NCBI RefSeq assembly: GCF_014268785.2
Contig: NZ_JABWRD020000002.1
Location: 588,501-652,500, forward strand
From: Pseudomonas shirazensis
Lineage (GTDB): Bacteria > Pseudomonadota > Gammaproteobacteria > Pseudomonadales > Pseudomonadaceae
Direction of reading: 5' to 3'
Length of the DNA: 64,000 nt
The translations under genes and the position numbers were made by a program. Every line of letters begins with the position of its first letter. Within the stretch, counting starts at the first letter, position 1. Below the pieces are notes generated by a model that saw only the letters and a program-made list of their open reading frames with translations, searched no databases and was not told where the DNA came from. Shown here in pieces: positions 8,679 through 17,116 of the stretch.

Positions 8679-10150
8679 AAGAAAGCACCGCGCCGGAAGT
8701 CAACGAGTACATCTATCGCCCGCGCCTGGAAGGCTTCGCCAGCGGCTTCGCCAACCTGGGCAACGTCAACAAGGCGCACATCCTGATGCTTGCCGAACAG
8801 GGACTGATTCGCGGCGAACATGCCAGTGCGCTGGCCAAGGGTGTGCTGGACATGGAGCAGGCCGGGCCGGATGCGGTCGAGCTGGACCCGTCCCGCGAAG
8901 ACGCCTACTTCAACTACGAAGCACACCTGATCGAGCAGATCGGCGCCGACATCGGCGGGCGCCTGCACACCGGTCGCAGCCGCAACGACATACTCGCCAC
9001 ACTCGACCGCCTGCGCTGCCGCGAGCTGTTGATGGACCTGATCGATGAACTGGTGACCGTGCGCGCCACGGCCCTGCGCTGCGCCGCGATGTACGCTGAA
9101 GTGGTGATGCCCGGCTACACCCACCTGCAGCCGGCGCAACCGATCACCTACGGCTACTACCTGAGCGCGGTGGAACAGGCGCTGGAGCGCGACAGCAAGC
9201 GCCTGATCCAGACTCTGGAGTCGATGAACCAGTGTCCACTCGGCGCAGCCGCTTTCGCCGGCACGCCGTTCGACATCGACCGCGCACGCACCGCGGAGCT
9301 GCTCGGCTTCGACGGCTACCTGGACAATGCGCTGGACGCCATCGGCTCACGCGACTTCCTGCTCGAAAGCCTGTCGCACCTGAGCCACCTGGCGGTGTTC
9401 TGGAGCCGCGTCGCGCAGGACTACTTTGTCTGGAGCACCCATGAGTTCAACCTCATCGACTTCCCCGACAGCGTCGCCGCCACCTCCAGCATCATGCCGC
9501 AAAAGAAAAACCCCACCGTGCTCGAGTACCTCAAGGGCCGCAGCGGGCACATCGTCGGCCTGCTGATGGGCGCCAGCGTGAGCATCAAGGGCACCAACTT
9601 CTCCCACACTGGCGACGGCAACCGCGAAGGCACCCGCGGCTTCTGGGAAGCCGCCGAAGAAACCCTACGCTGCCTGAAACTACTCGACCTGGTGCTGCGC
9701 ACCGCAACGCCCAACATCGACCTGGCGGTACGCCGCGCCGGTGAAGACTTCTCCACCGCCACCGGCCTTGCCGACCTGATGGTGCGCGAAGTCGACCTGT
9801 CGTTCCGCGAAGCCCACCATGTGGTCGGCGGCGTGGTGCGGATGGCCATGGACCAGGGCCTGCCGGCCAACCAGATCACCACGCAGATGGTCGATGCCTG
9901 CGCCCTCGAGCAACTCGGTCACGCCCTCAATCTGCCCGAGCAGAAAGTCCGTGATTGCCTCGACCCGGTCAGCAACGTGCAAGGCCGCAGCTCCGCAGGC
10001 GGCCCCTCGCTCGGCTCACTCAAGCCAAGCCTGGCACGTGCCAGCGAGCGCCTGAGCGCCGAGCGCATTGCCAACCAGCAACGCCGCGAGCGACTCAGCG
10101 CGGCCGACCTCAACCTGCAAACCCTGACCCGGGCACAGGCGGGCGTATGA
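8648..10150 (+). CDS. Argininosuccinate-lyase-like enzyme of the fumarase/aspartase superfamily
   Basis: A 500-residue protein, about 40 longer than housekeeping ArgH. It has the TGRSRND motif (residues 108-114), the [10 protein letters not shown] segment with T158-H159, and the superfamily signature [10 protein letters not shown] (280-289) that carries the catalytic serine loop. ArgH normally continues SRNDQ and KKNPD; here they read SRNDI and KKNPT, so the substrate pocket differs. The enzyme should release fumarate from an N-substituted aspartate. Because it sits inside an ABC uptake operon and not with arg genes, true argininosuccinate may not be the substrate; EDDS lyase is a known example of such divergence. 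A GGAGAGG site precedes the start, and its stop overlaps the next ATG by four bases. Confidence 0.85.
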   Translation: MQESKVSRRLKESTAPEVNEYIYRPRLEGFASGFANLGNVNKAHILMLAEQGLIRGEHASALAKGVLDMEQAGPDAVELDPSREDAYFNYEAHLIEQIGADIGGRLHTGRSRNDILATLDRLRCRELLMDLIDELVTVRATALRCAAMYAEVVMPGYTHLQPAQPITYGYYLSAVEQALERDSKRLIQTLESMNQCPLGAAAFAGTPFDIDRARTAELLGFDGYLDNALDAIGSRDFLLESLSHLSHLAVFWSRVAQDYFVWSTHEFNLIDFPDSVAATSSIMPQKKNPTVLEYLKGRSGHIVGLLMGASVSIKGTNFSHTGDGNREGTRGFWEAAEETLRCLKLLDLVLRTATPNIDLAVRRAGEDFSTATGLADLMVREVDLSFREAHHVVGGVVRMAMDQGLPANQITTQMVDACALEQLGHALNLPEQKVRDCLDPVSNVQGRSSAGGPSLGSLKPSLARASERLSAERIANQQRRERLSAADLNLQTLTRAQAGV

Positions 10151-10887
10151 GCACGATCCTGACGGTTCGCGACCTGCACAAAAGCTTCGGTGCGCACGAG
10201 GTGGTCAAGGGCGTGGACATGGACGTTCAACAAGGCGAAGTGGTGGTCATCATTGGCCCCAGCGGCTCGGGCAAGTCGACCTTCATCCGCTGCCTGAACA
10301 GCCTGGAAGAGCCGTCCCTCGGCACCGTGGTGATCGCCAATGGCGACTCGGCCAATGCCGGTGACCGCAAAGCCCTGGCCAGGCTGCGCGAAGAGGTGGG
10401 CATGGTGTTTCAGGACTACACCCTGTTCCCGCACATGAGCGTGCTGGCGAACATGATGCTCGCCCCGGTCAAGCTCAAGCGCTCGAGCAAGCAAGAAGCC
10501 CAGGCTCACGCCCTCGCCCTGCTCGACCGCGTCGGCCTGCGGCACAAGGCCGAGCACTACCCGGCGGAGCTGTCCGGCGGCCAGCAACAGCGGGTGGCGA
10601 TCGTGCGGGCTCTTGCGATGAAACCCAAGCTGATGCTGTTCGACGAGCCCACCTCGGCACTCGACCCGGAGACCGTCGGCGACGTGCTCAACGTGATGAA
10701 AGGCCTCGCGGCCGAAGGTATGACCATGATCGTCGTCACCCACGAGATGGGTTTCGCCCGGGAAGTGGCCGACCGCGTGGTGTTCTTCGACGGCGGCAAG
10801 ATCATCGAGATGGGCCCGCCATCGGAAATCTTCAGCGCACCAAAGGAGCCTCGCACCCGCCAGTTCCTGGAAAGCGTCCTGCACTGA
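10147..10887 (+). CDS. Polar amino acid ABC transporter ATP-binding protein, first copy
   Basis: A 246-residue ATPase with Walker [11 protein letters not shown]-loop [10 protein letters not shown], signature [11 protein letters not shown], Walker [15 protein letters not shown] and switch His in VVTHEMG. These are the features of GlnQ/HisP-type subunits. The ATG at 10147 overlaps the lyase stop as ATGA. It powers the permease pair encoded upstream, probably as a dimer on the cytoplasmic face. A second, similar ATPase gene follows 77 bases later, which is unusual. Confidence 0.9.
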   Translation: MSTILTVRDLHKSFGAHEVVKGVDMDVQQGEVVVIIGPSGSGKSTFIRCLNSLEEPSLGTVVIANGDSANAGDRKALARLREEVGMVFQDYTLFPHMSVLANMMLAPVKLKRSSKQEAQAHALALLDRVGLRHKAEHYPAELSGGQQQRVAIVRALAMKPKLMLFDEPTSALDPETVGDVLNVMKGLAAEGMTMIVVTHEMGFAREVADRVVFFDGGKIIEMGPPSEIFSAPKEPRTRQFLESVLH

Positions 10888-10964
10888 CTTCAACATCCTC
10901 TTCCACACCCGGCGTGCCCGCCTCCACCGGGACGGCGCGCCTGTGCTCCGGCAAGGAGTTTCAA

Positions 10965-11738
10965 ATGAGTCAAGCGACCGGCAAAGCCCTGGATCCACTG
11001 GGCGCACAGACCATGATCCAGATGGAGAACGTCAACAAATGGTATGGCGAGTTCCAGGTACTGAAGAACATCAACCTCAGCGTACGCCAGGGTGAACGCA
11101 TCGTGCTGTGCGGCCCATCTGGCTCGGGCAAATCGACGACCATTCGCTGCCTCAACCGCCTCGAAGAACACCAGCACGGCCGCATCGTCGTCGACGGCAC
11201 CGAGCTGACTAGCGACGCCAAACAGATCGAAACCATCCGCCGCGAAGTCGGCATGGTGTTCCAGCACTTCAACCTGTTTCCGCACCTGACCATCCTGCAA
11301 AACTGCACCCTCGCCCCGATGTGGGCGCGCAAGATGCCGCGCAAGGAGGCGGAGGCGGTGGCGATGCATTACCTGGAACGGGTGCGCATTCCCGAACAGG
11401 CGCACAAATACCCCGGCCAGCTTTCAGGCGGCCAGCAACAGCGCGTCGCGATTGCCCGGGCGTTGTGCATGAAGCCGAAGATCATGCTGTTTGACGAACC
11501 CACCTCGGCGTTGGATCCGGAGATGGTCAAGGAAGTGCTGCAGACCATGGTCGACCTGGCCGAAGACGGCATGACCATGGTGTGTGTTACGCATGAAATG
11601 GGCTTTGCCCGGACCGTGGCGCATCGGGTGGTGTTCATGGATCAGGGGGAGGTTGTTGAGGAGGCTACGCCTGGGGAATTCTTTGAGAATCCGCAGAGTG
11701 AGCGGAGTCGGTTGTTTTTGAGTCAGGTGCTGCATTGA
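10965..11738 (+). CDS. Polar amino acid ABC transporter ATP-binding protein, second copy
   Basis: A 257-residue GlnQ/HisP-type ATPase with Walker [22 protein letters not shown]-loop, [15 protein letters not shown] signature and [14 protein letters not shown]alker B. The ATG at 10965 is chosen because AAGGAG lies at 10953-10958; the frame is open a little further upstream. It differs from the first copy at many positions (for example [14 protein letters not shown]), so it is a diverged paralogue and not a recent duplicate. It may replace the first ATPase or serve another permease. Confidence 0.9.
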   Translation: MSQATGKALDPLGAQTMIQMENVNKWYGEFQVLKNINLSVRQGERIVLCGPSGSGKSTTIRCLNRLEEHQHGRIVVDGTELTSDAKQIETIRREVGMVFQHFNLFPHLTILQNCTLAPMWARKMPRKEAEAVAMHYLERVRIPEQAHKYPGQLSGGQQQRVAIARALCMKPKIMLFDEPTSALDPEMVKEVLQTMVDLAEDGMTMVCVTHEMGFARTVAHRVVFMDQGEVVEEATPGEFFENPQSERSRLFLSQVLH

Positions 11739-11835
11739 GTGGGAGTGGAGCGCAGCGTCTGGGCCGGGGCGGACAGACATTGATGTTCCTGTGTTTCCGT
11801 CATATGTTGCGCGCTTTCATGGAGGATTCTGTCTG

Positions 11836-12402
11836 ATGGCACGCGTGGCTTTGATACTGACCCCCGGTTTTGCGGACTGGGAATATGCCTTCATCGCGGG
11901 TACGGCGTCCCCGTTTTACGGGATAGACGTCAGGTTCTTCTCCCCCACTACGGGACATTTCCGTTCGCAGGGTGGATTGGCGGTAACGGTCGATAGCAGC
12001 TTGCAAGAATGTCTGGACTGGAAACCGGACGTTGTCGTCGTCATTGGAGGGATGGTCTGGGAACGTGAAGAAGCCCCCGATATTCGCGACTTTCTGCATG
12101 CCAGCCGTTCAAGCGGAGCAATCATTGCCGGTATCTGTGGAGGAACGCTGGCACTTGCAGGAGCCGGGCTTCTGGACACGGTTGCTCATACCTCGAACAG
12201 CGCTGATTTCCTGCAGACTGTCGTCGGTTACGAAGGCTGCGCGCTTTACCAAAGCAGCTCAAGAGCGGTGACGGCAGACCGCATCATTACTGCTCCAGGC
12301 ACCGCCCCCGTTAGCTTCACCTGCGCAGTGTTTGAAGGTGCAGGGCTGTCTGCAGAGAGCATTTCTCAGTTCAGATCAATGTTGGCGGCGGAGCATGGGT
12401 GA
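11836..12402 (+). CDS. DJ-1/PfpI family protein (class I glutamine amidotransferase-like)
   Basis: A 188-residue single-domain protein with a Rossmann-like start (ARVALILTPGFADWEYAF) and the nucleophile elbow AGICGGTLALAGAGLLD, where Cys101 is the conserved cysteine. Members include proteases, glyoxalases, chaperones and regulators, so the activity cannot be named. The start at 11836 is set by GGAGG at 11820-11824. It follows the ABC operon after about 100 bases but need not belong to it. Confidence 0.8.
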   Translation: MARVALILTPGFADWEYAFIAGTASPFYGIDVRFFSPTTGHFRSQGGLAVTVDSSLQECLDWKPDVVVVIGGMVWEREEAPDIRDFLHASRSSGAIIAGICGGTLALAGAGLLDTVAHTSNSADFLQTVVGYEGCALYQSSSRAVTADRIITAPGTAPVSFTCAVFEGAGLSAESISQFRSMLAAEHG

Positions 12403-12517
12403 TCGCGTCGTCCAGGCCTGTCGGGTACATGCCCGATAGTTCTTGATCAGACGCTAGCGAATGCACGTCTTCTGAGGGAAAATTCGGTGCTCTAGGTACC
12501 GCCGCCAAGGAACGGAA

Positions 12518-13039
12518 ATGGCACTGACCAGCAAGATAACCCCGTACAACCCCACTTGGCCCACCCAATTTATAGCGGACGAGTCGCTCATCGCCTTGGC
12601 CTTTGGCGATGAGCTGATAGCCATACACCATGTTGGAAGTACCTCTGTTCCAGGCCTCGCAGCCAAGCCCGAGATCGACGTGCTAATCGAGGTTCATGAT
12701 CACCGCAATGCGTCGGCGCGGGACGAGGTGTTGGTGGGTTTAGGCTATGTACGAGGAAGTGATCTAACGCAAGGGCATCACTTCTATCGGCGTAATGTGG
12801 ATGGGATTCGTACGCACAAGCTTCACGCGTGTACCTGTGGTCACCCTGCGATCACCCAGATGTTGGGGTTCAGAGATTTGCTTAGGCGCGATGCCTCGAT
12901 CCGCCAGCAGTATGAAGCGTTGAAGCTTCAGCTGGAGTCGAGCAATACGGATGGAATGGCTGAGTATCTGGAGAAAAAATCACCGTTTATTATCGAGGCG
13001 CTACGTCATGCGGGGATATCCACTGCATGCAATCAATAA
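12518..13039 (+). CDS. GrpB/UPF0157 family protein, nucleotidyltransferase fold
   Basis: A 173-residue protein with the family's hallmarks: ITPYNPTWPTQF near the start, HHVGSTSVPGLAAKPEIDVLIEV at about residues 37-59, and a later HKLHACTCGHP segment. GrpB proteins have a nucleotidyltransferase-like fold (GS-x9-D-x-D pattern) and no settled function; in some bacteria the domain is fused to dephospho-CoA kinase. An AAGGAA ribosome site precedes the ATG. Confidence 0.8.
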   Translation: MALTSKITPYNPTWPTQFIADESLIALAFGDELIAIHHVGSTSVPGLAAKPEIDVLIEVHDHRNASARDEVLVGLGYVRGSDLTQGHHFYRRNVDGIRTHKLHACTCGHPAITQMLGFRDLLRRDASIRQQYEALKLQLESSNTDGMAEYLEKKSPFIIEALRHAGISTACNQ

Positions 13040-13070
13040 GAGCACGCTCGCCGCACGGGCCTTGCGTTAC

Positions 13071-13562
13071 TCACTTTTCCTGACTGCTTTCCCGTGCCCG
13101 TGGCGAGGCCGGCTTCGACACTGCCTTCTTCGCTCTGGCTGCCGCAGGGCTTTTCCCTCGTTTCGGTCCGGCCAACACGTCAGCGCTGGCCAGCGGCGAA
13201 TGATGGGCCACCGGCCGCGTAGACACAGCGTTTGGGCCGTGAGCCTTCAACTGGCCGATATTGTTGTCCACGACGGCTGCAGTAGTCTTATCTCTGGCAG
13301 TCATCACCATCCCCATCCGCACGCCAAACAGACGTAGCACGGCCTCCAACGTGCTGAGCTTAGGATTCGACTTGCCGTTCTCCAGTTCGTACAGGCTTTT
13401 CGTGGACATCTTGCACATGGTCGCGAAGGTCGCTTGATCAAGCCCGGTGACCTCGAGCCGCAGCCGGCGGATGGATGTCCCAATTGGATCGAGCCCCGCC
13501 GCGTTGCGCTGGACGATGTCCTCGACGAGCTGAGCGCGCTCTTCAGGCTGTAGTTTTTTCAT
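13071..13562 (-). CDS. hipB: HipB-like antitoxin, XRE helix-turn-helix with basic tail
   Basis: From the ATG at 13562 the protein has 163 residues. A helix-turn-helix of the XRE/Cro type spans about residues 28-84 (RRLRLEVTGLDQATFATMCK, TKSLYELENGKSNPKLSTLE). The remainder is a long Lys/Ala/Pro-rich tail (GPKRGKSPAAARAKKAVSKP) not found in classic HipB of about 90 residues; it may add non-specific DNA binding. The ATG overlaps the hipA stop as ATGA, so the antitoxin is translated after the toxin, the reverse of the usual order. It should bind HipA and repress the operon. Confidence 0.8.
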   Translation of the reverse strand: MKKLQPEERAQLVEDIVQRNAAGLDPIGTSIRRLRLEVTGLDQATFATMCKMSTKSLYELENGKSNPKLSTLEAVLRLFGVRMGMVMTARDKTTAAVVDNNIGQLKAHGPNAVSTRPVAHHSPLASADVLAGPKRGKSPAAARAKKAVSKPASPRARESSQEK

Positions 13563-14881
13563 CGCAATCCCCACTCCACGAGTCGCTTATCCAGGTTATT
13601 CACAGGTAGAGGGGCTGCATTGCGCATCGATTCAGGCGCATCGATCAGCAGATCGGGCAACGCCCTGAATTCCTCAGCCGCAATCATCAACCGTTGCAGC
13701 AGAACATCGGGATCAGTGTACCCAGCAAGCTCAGCGCAGTTGTCGCTCCACTTGGAAGAGCCCTTGCGCTCCGCCGCCCACTTCGTCGTCCGCGAAATAC
13801 CTTCTTCATCCAGGATCATTGGCGCGAGGTCATAGATTGGAGCCAAGCGAAACCTCCCATCCTCACGGGTGATGGAGGTGTTGCGGCCGTGGTTGTCGGT
13901 GTTCCCCAAAATGCGGTTCAGCAGATCGCGCCGCACGTACTCGAATACCAGGTCGTCCACCTCATCCTGCTGGCCGTTATCGATCCATAGACCCACCAGT
14001 CGCTCAACCACTTCGGCGTGTGCCATCGGATGCCCGTAGCCGGTAATGCCGCAGATCGAGTACACCGACTCCAGCGGTATCCGCTCTACCACGCCATCCA
14101 CTACGCGGCGATCAAATCGTGGCATCCAGAGGCTTGGCTTCACTGCCTCTTCAAGCGCCAAACCATCGGTGGGAACTGTTTCAAGGCCGAGGGCAGCAAC
14201 CGCCTTGTAGTAGTGAAACTCTGTTCGCAGGATGTCTTTGTCGAGCTCGCCGCCTCGATTACGCGCGAACTTGATCAGCCAGTGACGGCACGCTTGGTCA
14301 TCCGGAAGCATCGCATCAGCGTACAGAGCACCGTCGTGGGCTTGGGTCATGACCAGCTTGGGCGCTTGACCGTTGGCGCCGGTAGCGCCGCCCAATGCAG
14401 CGCCGGTTTCGTAGGCGTACTCAAGAAACTCGTTCGTCCTGCCCACGACCTCAGCATGGGCGAAAGCCTCGCTCCGATCCGGCTGAAGGCCTTCCACCGA
14501 CTCCTTGATGCGCAAATGCCCAATAGGGGCCGGCGTGAAGTTTTTTAGAAGGTACAGCCCCATTTCCATGCCTTCGGGCTTAAGACGCCCGTAACGGGAT
14601 TCAAGAGAGTCCCTTGCCGCACCAGAGGGAATGATGTCGTAGAGGAATGCTGGATACCCTTTGACGACGTGGTGGTCCCAGTTCAATGGAAGGTTAACGC
14701 TCAGGGCCAGTTCGCAGCGGTCTTCCATGCGATCAACGTGGTTGATGATGTAGTCGTTGTCGTATGCGACCAGACACCCTCCATCGGCAACACGCTCGGG
14801 GTTGTCAACGGTGAGCGTCGCTGCATCGCTCCATGCACCATCGGAGAAGGCTTGGATCGTGAGTCTGAGCGGCATGTGCAT
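13559..14881 (-). CDS. hipA: HipA-family serine/threonine kinase toxin
   Basis: About 440 residues from the ATG at 14881; an ATG at 14875 and others up to 14938 are also in frame. It has the HipA kinase fold: an N-terminal beta domain, GGATGANGQAPKLVM as the likely ATP-binding loop, catalytic segment GNTDNHGRNTS (catalytic Asp and Asn) and the metal-binding Asp in APIYDLAPM. E. coli HipA phosphorylates glutamyl-tRNA synthetase and causes growth arrest; other HipA proteins have other targets. No clear ribosome site is seen, which together with the adjacent palindrome makes a leaderless or weakly translated message possible. Confidence 0.85.
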   Translation of the reverse strand: MHMPLRLTIQAFSDGAWSDAATLTVDNPERVADGGCLVAYDNDYIINHVDRMEDRCELALSVNLPLNWDHHVVKGYPAFLYDIIPSGAARDSLESRYGRLKPEGMEMGLYLLKNFTPAPIGHLRIKESVEGLQPDRSEAFAHAEVVGRTNEFLEYAYETGAALGGATGANGQAPKLVMTQAHDGALYADAMLPDDQACRHWLIKFARNRGGELDKDILRTEFHYYKAVAALGLETVPTDGLALEEAVKPSLWMPRFDRRVVDGVVERIPLESVYSICGITGYGHPMAHAEVVERLVGLWIDNGQQDEVDDLVFEYVRRDLLNRILGNTDNHGRNTSITREDGRFRLAPIYDLAPMILDEEGISRTTKWAAERKGSSKWSDNCAELAGYTDPDVLLQRLMIAAEEFRALPDLLIDAPESMRNAAPLPVNNLDKRLVEWGLR

Positions 14882-14886
14882 ACCAT

Positions 14887-14910
14887 TAATCAGCATCTGA
14901 ATGCTGATTA
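14887..14910. promoter_or_regulatory. Perfect inverted repeat at the hipA start, likely HipB operator
   Basis: The arms TAATCAGCAT and ATGCTGATTA are exact reverse complements separated by four bases, and lie five bases upstream of the chosen hipA ATG. A related half-site TAATCAG occurs again nearby on the minus strand at about 14946-14952. Symmetric operators overlapping the promoter are the rule for HipB-type repressors. The assignment to HipB is inference. Confidence 0.6.
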
Positions 14911-15190
14911 TCATATTGCACAGGGCACAAACCGGCAATGCTCTGCTGATTAACAGCCTTAGGAGAGAAAAACCGGCACTGTGATGCCGATTTAGTGGTC
15001 ACAGCAATTGAGTTTCATAACGCAAGCGGCATGGCGCTGGTCAGCGCTACATCTGGTGCAACTGAGCGGCTGATTGAACACAATATCCAATGTGGAGACG
15101 CAGAGGTATGTAGCAACGTCCTTTCCGTTGTGACAGTGAGGCGATCTCGGTCTCACGCAAGTCGCCCGCTCACCAATCAACTCACGTGGG
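14911..15190. other. Non-coding stretch between hipA and the first small gene
   Basis: This holds the promoter side of hipAB and the downstream region of the small gene at 15191. A second partial hipB-like half-site is near 14946. No convincing gene was found in it. Confidence 0.4.
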
Positions 15191-15424
15191 TCAGTCTTGC
15201 TCGACCGGCTCGGCGCCTTCGTCACCCTTCAACTTGCCACACTGCTCGGCCGCAAGGCGGCTGATGATACGCATCGCCTGATGGATCCCCGCCGTGTTAC
15301 GGAAAGTCAGGTGCGGATTGTGCTCGCCCTCGATGGCATCGTCGTGCTGAACGAGCGCTTCACCGAGAAGCTCGAGGGTCCAGGCATAGCTTTGGATGGT
15401 CGCGAGACGATCTTGGATAGTCAT
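15191..15424 (-). CDS. Small Pseudomonas-type protein, copy A of a duplicated module
   Basis: A 77-residue soluble protein beginning MTIQDRLATIQSYAWTLELL and ending GDEGAEPVEQD. It is strongly similar to the protein at 16036-16263: they share QSYAWTLELLGEALVQHDD and AGIHQAMRIISRLAAEQCGK. An AAGGGGAGG ribosome site lies about eight bases before the ATG. The helices are amphipathic and there is one Cys. Function unknown. The gene is preceded by a long leader with a terminator-like hairpin about 290 bases upstream, as in copy B. Confidence 0.7.
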   Translation of the reverse strand: MTIQDRLATIQSYAWTLELLGEALVQHDDAIEGEHNPHLTFRNTAGIHQAMRIISRLAAEQCGKLKGDEGAEPVEQD

Positions 15425-16035
15425 GGCGACACCCTCCCCTTACCAGAAGCCAGGCGGCTCCCGCTGTGGATCGGATAGGACACAACCGACGTGGTTGATT
15501 GTTGGATGCAACAGCGGCGAGCGAATGCGAGAATTCTGCTCAGAATGCGGATAGGCATGCATGAAACTCCAAGTTCAGGACTGGAGCTGCCACGATCCTT
15601 CCTACGGGATTGGGTGGCAGCTGTGTATGGGGTAGGAATACCGGGAAACTTGGAACCCGGCCAGGCCGAAGCCTGCCCACACACAGCCGCCATGACACAG
15701 AACAGCAGACGCAAAAAAAGCGCCAGCAGTGGTGATGGAGGCGCTTAGCGCGTGCGCCAAGTTTACCAGCGGGTTCCTACACTCGGTCACGGGATTTTTC
15801 GTGACTTGGGGGAATCTAGACCTGATGGGGCTTGGGTTCAAGGGGTTGAGCCAATAGGTATTTCGCTGAATTGGATAGAATTTTTTATCGGAGCTGACCA
15901 TTGCTGGCGATGAGGGCCATCGGACCAGTCGTAGCCACGGCAACCAACGGCATACGCTTGGCGATATTCATGCAGAAGCGGACAGCTCGGTCTCACGCAA
16001 GCAGCCCTCCTCACCTCGCTCAATCAAACTGAGCG
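15425..16035 (-). other. Leader of small gene A: conserved blocks, terminator-like hairpin, small leader frame
   Basis: Read on the minus strand this holds, in order, a hairpin with a T tract (15713-15746), the block CATGGCGGCTGTGTGTGGG (around 15674-15692), the block ACAGCTGCCACCCAA (15609-15623) and a short reading frame starting MPIRILSRILAFARR at about 15557 that ends by overlapping the ATG of the small gene. The same blocks recur at matching distances upstream of copy B. The remainder, 15750-16035, contains no gene I can support. Confidence 0.45.
15713..15746 (-). terminator. Terminator-like hairpin in leader A
   Basis: On the minus strand AAGCGCC pairs with GGCGCTT across a 15-base loop and is followed by seven T residues, the form of a Rho-independent terminator. 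It lies upstream of the small gene, so it could end an upstream transcript, act as an attenuator, or form the 3' end of a small RNA. Confidence 0.55.
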
Positions 16036-16263
16036 TTAGTCGGCCGGATCCGAGCCCTTGTCCTGAAGCAATTTCCCACACTGCTCGGCCGCCAAGCGGC
16101 TGATGATGCGCATCGCTTGATGGATGCCCGCCATGTTGCGGAAGGTCAGTTGTGTGTTGTGTTCGCATTCCAGTACATCGTCGTGCTGAACGAGTGCCTC
16201 ACCGAGCAGTTCAAGGGTCCAGGCGTAGCTCTGGATTGTCGACAGGCGCTCCTGGTTATTCAT
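16036..16263 (-). CDS. Small Pseudomonas-type protein, copy B of a duplicated module
   Basis: A 75-residue protein beginning MNNQERLSTIQSYAWTLELL, paralogous to copy A with most residues identical through the central part. The ATG at 16263 is chosen by analogy with copy A; the frame is open upstream to an ATG at 16401 (MHDHNHSVADPRIRSPP), so a longer form of about 121 residues is possible. Function unknown; no domain recognised. The two copies point the same way, about 840 bases apart. Confidence 0.7.
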   Translation of the reverse strand: MNNQERLSTIQSYAWTLELLGEALVQHDDVLECEHNTQLTFRNMAGIHQAMRIISRLAAEQCGKLLQDKGSDPAD

Positions 16264-17116
16264 GCGAACACCTGCTTCAACCTTGAGCCGGACAGGCCCA
16301 ACGTGGAAACGCAGCACAACGGCTGAGTGCAAAACATCAGAAGATTGGTACGGTGGGGAACGGATGCGGGGATCCGCAACGGAGTGGTTGTGATCATGCA
16401 TGGAGTCCTTTTCTGTTGATGCACCACACCAGCCGTCGCCAAACGGTTGGGTGGCAGCTGTACGCGGGTTGGCGAACCGAGGAAAAGGAACCCGGCAGAC
16501 CCGGAGGTCTCCCACGCACAGCCGCCATTACACGAAACTGCAGACACAAAAAAAGCGCCAGCAATCGTGGTAGGGGCGCCATTGCGCCTTTTCGGTCGAG
16601 TCGCCAAACCCGGTCGCGGAATTGGCCGCGACGTGGCTAATCTAGCTGTCCACACCACCGGGTGCAAGTTTCAGAGCTGTGGGAAATTTCTCAATCGCCC
16701 ATGGCGGAGGATGGCAGCGCGACGAGATCAGTAACCGCCTCAGCTGTTAAGTTATCAAGGACCTGGGGATAGGGACGGACTCCGCAGCTGGGGACACTGC
16801 GGAGACAGACGGACGGTTATTGGCCGTGGAGGCCCGGTTTTCGCGGGACTGAAATTTGGTGGATTTTTTGGCGTACCTCATAGGGTATCTATAAAAAAAT
16901 CAGCTAGTTATGGCTTTCAGTGGAATCGAATCGGGAATTGCGGAGGCTCCTCCCACCCACTTCAAATGATACGTAGGGAACGGCAGAATCCGACACATAG
17001 CGATCCTTCACGAAAGGCAGGAATCGGCCATAAACGCGTAAGGTGATCGAAGGGTAGTGACACGCCATGCCTTGCGATATTAAATTGCCATCCTTGATTG
17101 GATCCAGGGATGAGTC
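16264..17116 (-). other. Leader of small gene B and promoter region of the GHKL gene
   Basis: The part to about 16660 repeats the layout of leader A: T-tract hairpin at 16548-16579, GGCGGCTGTGCGTGGG block (around 16512-16527), ACAGCTGCCACCCAA block (16446-16460) and a short frame before the gene. From 16660 to 17116 no gene is supported; the AT-rich stretch near 16885-16920 and an AGGGA ribosome site at 17106-17110 probably serve the GHKL gene on the plus strand. Confidence 0.45.
16548..16579 (-). terminator. Terminator-like hairpin in leader B
   Basis: On the minus strand GCGCC pairs with GGCGC and is followed by seven T residues. Position relative to the small gene (about 285 bases upstream) and sequence of the descending arm and T tract match the hairpin of leader A, so it is part of the conserved module. 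Confidence 0.55.
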
